Assembly (NCBI GenBank): GCA_025642065.1
Contig: JAODUP010000031.1
Location: 832,001-896,000, forward strand
Source: Paralvinella palmiformis
Lineage: Eukaryota > Annelida > Polychaeta > Terebellida > Alvinellidae
Direction: 5' to 3'
Length of the DNA: 64,000 bases
The notes beneath the pieces were generated by a model. It ran no database searches and was not told where the DNA came from. It saw only the letters and a program-made list of their open reading frames with translations. A program made the translations under genes and the position numbers. Positions 36,311 through 47,127 of this stretch are shown in pieces (position 1 is the first letter of the stretch; each line of letters begins with the position of its first letter).

Positions 36311-38067
36311 TGTGGGGGTCGGCATATTTCAGAGTACTATTATAACATATTTAAGTGTTGTTCATATTTACTGTCAGGTTATGGCAGCATCATTCATCTG
36401 GACAAGATCAGCTTTCATCCTTGTGTGAGGACAGTTAGTGATAATAATATTCTCTCCATACAACCACCAGATGGTGAAGTAAGTAGTTATAGCTATTCTA
36501 TCCCTTGATTAAAATATGATATAAAATTTTATTACATCGCATCCGATATTTATTAATTTAGTTACCGTTAATCATTATTCTCACTGCAGTTCACGCTGAT
36601 AAATTACAATCTTCAAGGTGACCTTCCACATGGATTACCATTCAGAATATATACTTATCTAGAAGATAGAGGATCTATGAGGTAGATGATGCGATGGGAA
36701 TATATATAGAACTACATCAAATTATGGTTATAACAAGGTCATAACCCCATGTGTATTTGGTTTCTGAAGACAAACATTACTGTACATTCTTAAGTAGGTT
36801 TTTTAGCTCAAATACTAAAATACTCAATTGTATTTTAGATCACGCCTTCTGTACCCTTGAACACTACACCTTGTTATAGTACCCTGATAAATGTAATTGC
36901 ATTATATTTTTAATTCAGTCTTCAATCTATAACATGTTTATAAAAGAAACTAGTAAATTCAGAAATAACTCACTGAGTATAGATTTATGTTTTATGGCCA
37001 CTTATAGTATAGAAGGTGCCAACATACATAAAATAAGAGATATATTTATAAAAGTAGAAAAGAAAGACTACCATCTCAGCAAGTGTAAGTTTATAATTAT
37101 AACTAGAACTGAGTGCTTTTGGAAAATGCACTATACAAAAGTCAATTTATTATTATATTATTATTATTATAGAATCAATAATCATCAACATGAGGACAGT
37201 TCGTTTACAGACACAGAAATTGAGAAAGGCTTAATTTTATTTTGTATTTTTTCAGAGATATTGAAGTTGGCGTAAAATTACGTTGTGAAATACCTAGCCA
37301 CTGTCATGCAGTTAATGTTACGGTGAACTTGCCTGTACCAAAAACAACAACCAGGTCAGTGATCTCTGATAGGGTATCTGTTTGCTGTAGGACTGCCAAC
37401 GTTGTAAACATCACCGACATTTGGTGCAAATATATTTACTGAGTCCTAATGGTTTTGATGTTCAAAAGTGTAGAGTGAATATATTTTTATGAAGACAGAA
37501 CTAGTAGGTATACATTAATGTTTTTTTATTAATGATTTTTTCTAGCTTTGCCTTGAAATGATTTTCAGGGCATCACACCCACATTATTATACTTTGTAAA
37601 AAGTACTCTACTACCTTACAGTATATCACAAAGGCTGAGTGGAACTAACCAAACAGCGGAGTTCTGTGTAATGGAAAAAAAGGTCGTCTGGAAGCTGAGG
37701 AGGATTTCTGGCAAAAATGAAGCATCAGCTCATTTTGTTGTAAGTAAAAATTATCTAATGCGTCAGTCTGATTCTAAACTGTCCACAAATTTATGGGCAT
37801 CTGTTGAACTTCGGTTGCTAAATATAATTATTGTAATTGTAATAATAAAAAAATATTTGTTCCTAACTTCAGCTGATTGATGCCAAGGAACATAGACACA
37901 GTATGGCCGATTTGGGACCTGTTGCTTTGACCTTCGAAATTTCTGGATTCGTAACATCAGGACTGCAGATACGTTTTATCCGTGTGTTTGACAGAGAACA
38001 CAGCTACGTGCCAACGAGATGGATACGTTATATTACAACTGCAGACTCGTATGTCTGTAAACTGTGA
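30814..38067 (+). CDS. AP4M1: AP-4 adaptor complex subunit mu-1
   Basis: Medium subunit of the AP-4 coat at the trans-Golgi, which selects membrane cargo by Tyr-based signals. Thirteen coding exons: 30814-30880, 31279-31358, 31719-31825, 32621-32717, 32850-32951, 33134-33205, 33347-33412, 33582-33705, 36378-36478, 36590-36681, 37256-37354, 37622-37739, 37873-38067. They join in frame to 439 residues plus TGA; human AP4M1 has 453. The N-terminal longin-like part (about 1-140) includes LFIITTAGHVLAKRKYKHD and MILVYEILDEMFNDGLLQLT. The mu homology domain follows from about 170 (RKNEVFVDVIERMNVLIATN, FHPCVRTVSDNNILSIQPPD, VGVKLRCEIPSHCHAVNVTV) and ends RWIRYITTADSYVCKL. Family traits that point to mu4 rather than mu1-3 are the RKNEVF.DV.ER block and the ending DSYVCKL (human DAYVIRI). 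The first coding exon begins after an acceptor at 30795, so a noncoding exon probably lies upstream; the reading frame is open back to 30748, but the ATG at 30814 aligns with other mu subunits. Intron 8 is transposon-rich. Confidence 0.95.
32551..32605. repeat. (TA)n tract next to the AP4M1 exon 4 acceptor
   Basis: About 27 TA units ending 15 bases before the exon 4 3' splice site (ACATACAATTTCAG/A at 32620). It occupies the usual branch-point zone. Confidence 0.9.
34110..35150. mobile_element. hAT-like MITE, copy 3, split by a LINE insertion
   Basis: 34110-34230 and 35001-35150 are two halves of the family at 6727 and 17483. The right end is CATGTCTG at 35150; the left terminal repeat is missing. 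The 24 bases at 34207-34230 recur exactly at 35001-35024, bracketing a 770-bp foreign insert, as expected for a long target-site duplication. It lies in AP4M1 intron 8. Confidence 0.75.
34231..35000 (+). mobile_element. 5'-truncated L2/CR1-like LINE inserted in the MITE
   Basis: The plus strand reads DHITPILQKLHWLPVRQR, then RSSSQILLQVSVFQLKSYGD and, in another frame, a decayed FK.LKTHLFK-like end. These are hallmarks of the C-terminal tail of L2/CR1-type ORF2. The 3' noncoding end (near 34838-34895) has the GCGCCTTTGAATGGCTC and AAGGCACTTTATTAAATATA motifs common to these elements, then (TA)n. Frameshifts show that it is dead. Confidence 0.75.
35271..35815. mobile_element. Tigger-derived MITE (internally deleted), hosting a SINE
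   Basis: The left end CAGTCTAACCTCAC and right end GTGGGGTTAGACTA form terminal inverted repeats. The first 65 bp match 14388-14450, and the rest matches about 15940-16275 of the larger element, so the transposase part is deleted. A SINE sits at 35630-35778. It lies in AP4M1 intron 8. Confidence 0.75.
35630..35778 (-). mobile_element. SINE (family S1) nested in a Tigger-like MITE
   Basis: Minus-strand copy from the B-box region to an ATC tail. Exact 12-bp duplication GGTCCTTATCAA at 35618-35629 and 35779-35790. The duplicated bases belong to the host MITE, so the SINE landed later. Confidence 0.88.
37100..37172 (+). mobile_element. Retroposon 3' end with TTA tail
   Basis: GAGTGCTTTTGGAAAATGCA, then CTATACAAA and (TTA)n, is the usual 3' end form of L2-like LINEs and their SINEs. 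It lies in AP4M1 intron 10. Confidence 0.45.
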
Positions 38068-38298
38068 CTTATTGAAGTCTTGGCTAGTCAGCAGAATGTC
38101 AGATGTTTTATAAGTTATGTCAATGTGAAAAATATATATACCTTTTAGACTCACTTGAATATAATATAATTAGTAACTGAGGAAGTTTTATTATTCAGAA
38201 GTGTTCTCTCACTCTCTGTGTGTGTGTGTGTGTGTAAATATTACATCAGCACATTGTCAATTAGATACATCCGTTCATAACAATCAAGTAACACACAC

Positions 38299-38304
38299 AA
38301 TAAA
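38299..38304 (+). terminator. Candidate AP4M1 polyadenylation signal
   Basis: AATAAA about 230 nt after the AP4M1 stop codon, just past a (TG)n tract. Position and strand fit a short 3' untranslated region. Other AT-rich near matches follow. Confidence 0.35.
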
Positions 38305-39687
38305 ACCATGGCAAGAATGTTTCATACTTTATTCAGGACCTTATTTCCTTTCATTTAACAGAAATAATGAAAAGGAATTCTAGCCTTTGTTTTCATATTA
38401 ACACTGAACTTTTGATGACTGGGCAGCACACTGCCTCTCCTATGACTAATCACTAACCTACATTTGTAACCTATTTTATGTTATTACATACAAAATAATG
38501 GAAGTATTCTCAATGAACCATTTACACACATTTGTCATCTGTTATCATTCACTGCACTAATATTGGTATCAGCGCACATGGGGTGGGGGGAGGAGTGATT
38601 ACTGATGATGCACCTCGGATGAGATACACTATTATGTACAAACTAGTAACCTTGTATGTGTATCTCCTATATAATTATCTCCTGGCTCACGAGTGGTTGG
38701 AATAAGATTGTACTATTTGGAGGAAAGAACCTATAGTCATTAATATTTGGCAAAATATACACAACCTTTGATTTCTTTGTGTAAAGTTTACTTCTTTGCA
38801 ACACACTGAAACATTTCATATTCAATATATATATATTTAATACCATTTAAAATTGAAAGAATATACCAAATCATTGAACAGTGATTTATGATATTTTGTA
38901 TGGATAAAAGCAAAAAGTGGGTGCACAACCTTCACACGGGTTAAGTTGATATTGATAGCAGAGTGATAGCTTAATATTAAAATATTCTGAAATACCATTA
39001 CCGTAATATATTAACTCTCTTATTTGGCTAGTAAACATCCTGTGTGTGTGTGTGTGTGTATAACCTACATGACATGTTTTATGGTTGTGCTATTTCGACA
39101 TGTCTGAGCGTGATTGTTTAACATTCACCATACACAAACACCTGTTATTATGATGATAACCCGATCACTGAGCTTTGAGGTTTGTATTATTAGAGACACA
39201 CTGTCACATATCCGTGGAACATTATAAGTTATTACTACCGTGACATGGCCTCGACTAGACTAGAGAGTGAGTTGCCTGTTACATCGTGTTGGCATTGATT
39301 GGCACTTGTCAGCCAGCGCGCGTTCATATACACACACACATACGCGCGCACACAGGGATGATGAAATAAGCGCTGCTTCTCGTAGTTAAAGTGTCTTCTC
39401 ACATTCATCTAGTGCCCTGTTACGTTGGCTGTGAACTTGCTCTCGACCCACACTCTTGTACTACTATCATCATCATCATCATCATCATCATCATCTTCGT
39501 TATAAATGCATCATAGTAATAGAATGTACAACCCGTATTGTTACACTTGATGTATAGAGTATATAATAATAACGAGTCACACACACGCACAGCTCCTTAT
39601 AATGTGATAACATATATTAACTGAAAGCGTATATAGACTATATAAGACGTTGATGAGTATTATTGGCTAATCTTTACCCACTAACAC

Positions 39688-39721
<34 letters not shown>

Positions 39722-40199
39722 GTGAGTACAGCCAAGTCCCTTTCTCCAATGGATACAGCTAACAAAAGGACATGTTTATGTGAGACTAATAAACAATTAG
39801 CAAAGGTTTATTTACTTGTGCTGTGCCCAGCTTTGTGTCCGTGTGTTTGTTTGTATGTGAACTTGTCAGCATATCCTACGCATCCGGCTATCAATGTTTT
39901 ATAGTATATATATATATCTATATATAGTGTGTGTGTGTGTAAACTTGTTGGTTTATGTGCATACATGTAGTACACATACGCATACATACACACGCACAAT
40001 GTGTGTGTGTGCGTGCGTGCGTGTAGACGTGCGCATCATTTAATACTGATATCTAGTACCGTGTGACGCTGGTACAGAGGACCTCGGTAGATCGTGCCGG
40101 CACAGCTTAATAAATCTACACAATCTTCGCCCATTCACATTTAACATTGACAAAACACAACAATTATTAGGCAGACGTGTGTGTGTGTATACAGTTGGC

Positions 40200-42500
40200 C
40201 GGGGACATCACGATGATCCCGATCGACTGAACACGTCCGGATCAGCTAGGATTCTGTCCGAGAGACGACTATTATATAGACGGCAATAAAACGGAACGCA
40301 CACGCGCACGGGCAGCGATCGTCACGTGGTTAGACCTAACATCGTAAGCAAGTTGGCCAACAAACGGCAAACATTGTTGTTAAGTCAGGCTACAAGCCCC
40401 ACACTCAACATCATGAAACAGATCGTACAAAATATTATTTTGAAAATGTTCACGGAACTGTCACACTCACACGTCCATGAGGTAATGGGTATACAGCTTC
40501 TCCAGACGATAACTCACATTTCGAGGTGAAACGAAAAGCAAACTTATAAGTACACACTCACTCACACATACAAACACACGCACACGGCAGTTTGTTGTTA
40601 ACTGACACGACAATATCTACGAGTAAAATGATAAATCGTTCGAACGAATGTGCGACTTCTCATGCGCGCACGTGCTTCCGTGCCCTTGTGATCCCGAACG
40701 CGTCATTCCGGCTGAGGACTCAAGATGGTGGCCCATAAACACAACTAGCGCGTCTCGCCAGGGGAAAACACCAGCGTTTGATTCCAATCACAAACACGTC
40801 ATTACCGGGGCCCCATGAAGCGGTCACAATGAGTGTGTGTATGCGTGTGTGAGAGAGTGTGCGTACGTGTCTGATACGTTTACATAAGCAGAATGGAAGT
40901 TGGGAAGGGTTCATGTTTCTGACGCATTGGCGGTTGTTGCCATGGTGACTGAGGCAGCGGTAAGAGAAGCTGATCCGGATGAAGCCTTGCTGCTGAGCTC
41001 ACGAAGACGTCGAACCTCGCTCGCGAAACGCTTTTTGCTCTAGAATGACGTTTGTTCGGAGAGGATGGGACATTGGGGCCGGAGAAGGGGGGGGGGGTGA
41101 GAGAAGAAAGTAAACCAACAATATAACACTACACGTTCTTATCGCGGCGCCTGCGCACATCACATTAGTCAAACAATAAAACAAACAGCAGATGGATTGT
41201 GAAATCGAAATGAACGTTTAACTTTTGTTTCTCATAATATTATTCTCAAACTTTAGCAGGCTAATTAGGTTTATCATTTCTACATTAGTACTTTCTTTAC
41301 TTAACGCTTACAGACATCACTGGAAGAACACACAAAAAGGTGAACGAGTAAATGGCGACACGCTTTAAACACACACAGATCGAGTATACACGAGAAGAAA
41401 AAAAAAAAACATTCGTGAAATTTGATTACTTTAATATTGAAAGCTTCGTTTCAAATTAGCGCGATATCTTCAGGATGTACGCGTAGTCATTATCGTTTAC
41501 GAAAGAAGAGCTCGCATTTGGCCACACGGTAGCAATTCGAACTGGAAAGGCAATGGAAAATGGGTCTGTAAATTCGGGAGGGGAACGAATTTGGAAGAGT
41601 TCGGCAACCAATGGCATACGTGATGCTCTGATCCTGAAAATGTCTTGATAACGGGAAACACCATCCCGAATGACAAAAGCGATGACAACCAAACGGCTAT
41701 ATATATATATATATATATATAGTTAATTCTGTTGCGTCGAGCAACTGTAAATATGTGCGTACACAACCGACATCGTACAGACTGATATAGCTACATACAT
41801 ATAAATATATAGATATAGGACACCATATACAGACATATACACCACTGATCGTCACTCATCAGAAAACGAACATACACACACATACACACGGATAGATAAA
41901 ATAGATAGATAGATAGTCAGATAGAACGAAAAAACCAACAGAACACATTCTAAGTCGACAGCGCGACGAGAGTTTGTGACTGAGAATTGCGCTGGTGCAG
42001 GTGCGCTGGTGTCAGCAGACGGGGTGCAGCACTGTGCGTGCGGCACAATTTGGGCAAGGCGCAAGCAGGGCAGGCACAGGTCGCAGGCGGGCGTGCATTT
42101 GCGTACGTGAAGAGGGACAGAGTGCTGGTCGGATGCCGTCATGGGCCACCGATACTCAAACTGGGCAGTTTTGGTATTATGGACCGTGTGCCTTGCTGAA
42201 ATGTACAAAAGACAGGAGAACGCCATTCAGTGTCACTAATCTTAACCGTAATGACAGCGTATATAGTGTTGTGGGGCGAGGAAGGCGCCTTTGTTCGGCC
42301 ACGCGGCGTTGCTGGCCGACCGTCGAAACTCGCGGTCGTTATAAATATAACTTCCAAATGGGGACGTCATTCGAAACGAGCCAATCAATCCGGTCTCAGT
42401 CCGCGTTTACACCGTGCCGGCGTGTCTGAACAAAAGGCCTTCTTCCCTCCTCGTGTGTGGAAGTGTAGAAGAGTGCACATATTAAAAAAAACATATAAAA
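40200..42500. promoter_or_regulatory. CpG-rich region, candidate promoter
   Basis: CpGs are frequent here (GCGCGCACGTGCTTCCGTGC; TTTCGCGAGCGAGG inverted; ACGCGGCGTTGCTGGCCGAC), unlike the rest of the window. Plus-strand signals are a YY1-like CTCAAGATGGTGGCCC at 40721-40736 and, 200 bp on, GCCATGGTG with a strong start-codon context at 40940. A TATAAATA lies at 40340+2000, that is 42340-42347. It lies between the 3' ends of AP4M1 and RGS, so it probably serves a third, unidentified transcript. Open frames across 41995-42429 look like by-products of base composition. Confidence 0.45.
40940..41041 (+). CDS. Candidate short first coding exon or small ORF
   Basis: From the ATG in GCCATGGTG the frame reads MVTEAAVREADPDEALLLSS, then RRRRTSLAKRFLL and TAG. 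The sixth codon is followed by a good donor, GCG/GTAAGA, so the real exon may encode only MVTEAA. It has no recognised homology. It sits 200 bp downstream of a YY1-like motif in CpG-rich DNA. Confidence 0.25.
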
Positions 42501-45377
42501 AACGTGTGCTCTAAAGATTAATCACTAAAACGTGTATTGCTAATCGGTGTTATAAACAAGAACGACACCAAAAAGTACAAAAACACAAATGGAATGCAAT
42601 CCAATCAAATATAGCAGTAGGCACGGCATATGACAAATAAAATTTGATGTTGTGTTAAACCAAGACGCGTTTGTTATTGATTATTGCTAGATAGGTGTTA
42701 GCTGAAAATAAAGTTAGCAGTTAGTTTTTGGAAGGCAGTCATTGTTTGAAAATGCTAACATGAATAATTAATTGGATTCTGGGCGTTTCAGAAATTCTTT
42801 CACAAATCATAACCCAAGTTGATCCGAACACAATTTTAATTCATGTACATCCGGACACTTGTCAGCTTATAAATACAGACAATGTATGATGGGTTGTTTA
42901 TTAACTATGAAAAGGCGTCTATTACTCTCAGTATATAGGGATATATGATTTGTGCATTTAGAAATACAGTCGACAGATATACATTGGAAGAATTAGAATA
43001 TAATTTAGGTCCTCGAGTGAAGTGATAAACACAACAGAAATGAGCAGGTGATTAACAAAACATATAAAATATTAATAAACATTTGTAAAGTACTCAAGAC
43101 CATTAAAGCTGTTTTTGCTGAAAATGTTGGCAAAGACATGTTGATATGACACAACAAAAAATAAAGCAATTTAACTTTTTACATCGAAGATAGATCAAAA
43201 TTTGTATTTGGCCTTTCCCAAACTAAAATATTTTCATTATATTTATACCTGGTTAAATATAGATCCATTTATAATAAGTAATATTGGTATTATTTTCTGC
43301 AAATTTGTGAAACAGTTAAATGAAAGAAAGCTATCCAACTCCAAACGTTTTAACCATATGGTAATAAGAGCTTCTGTGTGATTATTAGTTAATGAGAAAA
43401 TGCACTGTAACTAGAGACTTCATAGAGCACAAGTTTTTAAATCGACATCTCTCAAATTGTATCATGATCTTCAGTTAAATTCAAGTATCAAAGTGAATCC
43501 AGCTTGTATCAGCCAATACCAGTTTAATTAATATACTACAAAAAGGTTTTAAATTAAATGGAAATGGAAGGAATTTCAATGTTATTTAACTAAATTGAGC
43601 ATGAACTCTTAACAAAATTTAAATAAAAGAGACCTTTTGATATGAAGAAAAAATAAATTCGAAGGAACACTTAATAGATTACTGGGATATTACAGAAGAG
43701 TTAATAATGTGGGCGACTTCACTGCCATTTTATCTGAAACTTTAATGAGAAAATCCAAGAGAGAAAAAACCTTCAATAAATATGTGCAAGTTGTGCAATG
43801 AGAAGTATGCATTTGATATAATAATAACAAAATTCAATAACATAACCAATTATAATCTAATTTGCATAAATAACCATATATACGGCATGACTTGTGAATG
43901 GTCTCGAACAGAGATTTGAACAGCGATTTGAGTATTTGTAGATAGTCGGATATTATTGTCATCCTTTAACAAAGAAGCAAACAAAATTGGTGACTAGGAC
44001 CATTTGATACATTAACACGAGCTATTCACAGGCCATGCAGCCAAAATCAGAACTCATATTACAGTCTACGTGTTTAGCCAGTATAATTGTCAAACCTCAC
44101 CAAAGTGTACATATCTAATTAAGCGCACACACACGCACACAGAGATCATGATCATCATTCGCTCTCTACCGTGCAAACGAATGAAGACATCATGAAATGA
44201 CACCAAATGTTGATACTTAAATAAGATCGATCTACCCAGCTCTATGATAGAATGGTTAGTTACTTACATATACTAAAGTTTGCAAGCGGGCAATATGAAC
44301 ATTCTGTGCAAAAACAGAAGATAATCTGTTAAATCAACAACCATTGGCATGCTAACAAGGAAATATGCCACTAAAAAAAGTGCCACTCTTATGCTGCCCA
44401 GACAGTCGATTTAGTGTGCTTGTTTTCCTTTTCAAAACCATACAATTCTGATGAAAAACAGCAATATTTTAGTTCTACTCTGTGCCGAAACATTAAAGTT
44501 ATTATTGTGCATGCCACACACACACTCACGCATATACACAATCATTGTATTTTGACAAGTGTGTTAACATAAATTAATCATTTATTCAATGCCCAGAGCA
44601 TATTACATATAATCGGACAATAATTAACAAATATTTGACAATCATTACACACAAGTGGCAGCTTTTTTTTAGTGGCAGGTTCTCTTCATGTTTACTTTAA
44701 TAAATCTTTTACTTGTACATCATGCAATCACTGATTATATCTTGTTGTAAATCTAGAAATGAATTGAAGAAATAGATTAATTTTACAAATATAGACATAA
44801 AAGAGAGAGATAGTGTGGATGGCGTATATAGTGGAGACCATAAGTGGGTGGTAGATGTTACAGAAGTAATCTTCGTCAACCAATCACGGCCGACCAAATT
44901 ATAACATCAACACAAACCCTTTGTACCAGTCATCCAAATAGCAATGCCTTCGATGCATTCATTTCTGTGAATGCATCATATCAGCGTACAAAGAACAGTG
45001 CAGCATGAAATTGTGCATTTCGCATGAACTTTTCAAGGTATTTGGAACAGTCTCACCGACCGTTTGTGCTTCGATTCCACATACATGTATTTATCTTTGT
45101 ACTCTAGGAGTGGAGGAATTGCTCTATTTATCAGCACACAGAACCCGACAGATGAACATCAAATAGAGTGATAGGTGCTAAATTACTGTACTTTATTAAA
45201 GGTTTTGGTGTTTTAGGTTACAAGTGTGTGCCTCAAGCGGACTATGAGACCAGCAGATTACTGGTCAGTGAGAAACACAGAAGACGCATGCACAGCCATC
45301 ACCAGTCAACACTAGACATAATATGTGACAAAACACAAGCAAAAACAACAAATGGATTTATTTTTCTCTTCCTCACA

Positions 45378-45432
<55 letters not shown>

Positions 45433-45547
45433 CTAAACATTTGGAAGCATAACTACAGGTATCTGATATACACGACAGTGCTCTGGATGAACACAAAGTT
45501 GACCATTTACACACATCACCGATAACAACTTAACTCTGTGTGTGTGA

Positions 45548-45638
<91 letters not shown>

Positions 45639-45913
45639 ATAGATCATTACCTAACTTAACATAAGTACATACACAGCCACAATAAAAATGAAGGTATTCT
45701 GCAGTAATTCTCAGACAAGAGGTATACTTGTATAATAATCATGCAGACATTAATAACAGTTAAAGTAGAGAGAAATCAAAAACAGGATATATTAACTCAG
45801 CGTTGTGAAGAAGTATCATGTTGCTGAGACAGTAAAAAGTAGCCATCAATTTGACATCATCATGATACGAGTAAGTCATTGAAATAAAATATCCACTGAG
45901 CAAAATGTTGCCA

Positions 45914-45964
<51 letters not shown>

Positions 45965-46230
45965 ACTACACCATAACATATAGATAAATGTAGAGAAACC
46001 AAAAATGTCAAAACCACCAACAATATATTACTAACACAATGAGCTAATTGACACATTTAGTTCTATAACACCATGTCTATATCATATATTTTCCAATTAG
46101 CTATATAGTCAACTACTTCATTATGAAACATACATATCAATATTACAGGTAAATCATGCTCTCTTCATTAATATCACTAAATGCAAAGGTTAGATCGAGT
46201 TTATCACTTCATCGATAAGACGGTTAACAA
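42500..46230. other. Gene-free stretch
   Basis: AT-rich sequence with (TA)n and (TG)n tracts at 45381-45431, 45536-45635 and 45920-45958. No conserved exon was recognised. A possible acceptor before GGTTACAAGTGTGTGCCTCA (45220) has no supporting homology. Confidence 0.5.
45536..45635. repeat. Compound (TG)n/(TA)n/(TG)n microsatellite
   Basis: 100 bp of TG with an internal TA block. Confidence 0.95.
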
Positions 46231-46236
46231 TTTATT
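46231..46236 (-). terminator. Candidate RGS polyadenylation signal
   Basis: AATAAA on the minus strand about 740 nt beyond the RGS stop codon. The region between contains a (TA)n tract (46853-46911) and CAG/CTG-rich sequence. It is only a hexamer match in AT-rich DNA. Confidence 0.25.
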
Positions 46237-46849
46237 AGAAAAATAAACTTCTTAAATTTTTACAAACTGTCTCAAGCCATGTCTGATCTATATAAAATAA
46301 AGTCCAGACTGATCTGTAAATTGATTTCAGTTCCATGAAGTTAGTCAGTCACACATCAGTGGGTTGTATTTGATAGGAGAGTATTACTTCACGTCACCTT
46401 TGTATCGTGGTGTACCAGTGTTTTTCTTGGCAAAGCGTGTCAAACAATTGCACAACATAAAAAGTACAACAGCGAGAGAAACAAACAAACAAATGAATGA
46501 ACGAATGAACCGAGTGAGCAGCAGCAGCAACAGCAGCAGCAACAGCAGAGGTGACAACATAACACTGGTCCACACATGGTATTGGTACAATATTGAGACG
46601 ATAACAACAATATGGACCTACACAGTGAGTGAGACATGCCACGTGTAACTGGTCAAAAACGTTTTTTTGATTGGCGGTAGAGACCAACAAAGATGAGGAA
46701 GTTCTACAGTCCATAATTGGGATGTACACAGATCGATGATATGTACAGAACACACAGATCCAGAATACTGTATCAGATCTACGAGTAGTGATATGAGCCT
46801 ATGATCCTCTAGCTGTGACAAGTTCATATCAGGATAACTAGTCCATGAC

Positions 46850-46852
<3 letters not shown>

Positions 46853-46911
<59 letters not shown>
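46853..46911. repeat. (TA)n microsatellite 3' of RGS
   Basis: About 29 TA units starting about 60 bp beyond the RGS stop codon. It would fall in the 3' untranslated region if the reading stops there. Confidence 0.95.
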
Positions 46912-46915
<4 letters not shown>

Positions 46916-46971
46916 TACCAGATTGTAAGATTGGACAGTGTAAAGTGCTAAGAGACATTGAATGAGCTACA

Positions 46972-47127
46972 TCATTTTTCCAAGCTCGCCTCAGATTTGA
47001 TACGTGCAGGAAAGTGAAAAGAGAAAACAGACACCTTTTTCTTGGTTCCGCTGAGGAATTCCTTATACATATCTGAGCGTAGGTAGCGACTATAGCTATC
47101 ACTCTTCATCAGGTTAAAGATGTGTTC
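46972..47127 (-). CDS. RGS7: RGS last visible exon, with stop codon or internal donor
   Basis: The exon starts after TTTCCAG with [20 protein letters not shown], the last two helices of the RGS fold, then [10 protein letters not shown]. Reading on gives a 20-residue tail, [20 protein letters not shown], and TGA at 46974-46972. Right after the KKK codons the sequence is AAG/GTGTCT, a usable donor. The tail could therefore be an intron-retained end, with a further C-terminal exon as in vertebrate RGS7. I found no convincing downstream exon between 38 and 46.9 kb. Confidence 0.75.
   Translation of the reverse strand, partial: EHIFNLMKSDSYSRYLRSDMYKEFLSGTKKKVSVFSFHFPARIKSEASLEK

Noticed and set aside
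41852..42514. Several overlapping open frames on both strands
   Set aside because: Frames overlap in five registers in GC-rich DNA, with low-complexity translations and no recognised domain.
46364..46753. Ser/Asn- or Cys/Ala-rich frames
   Set aside because: These come from a CAG/CAA triplet run near 46510-46550, with no homology.
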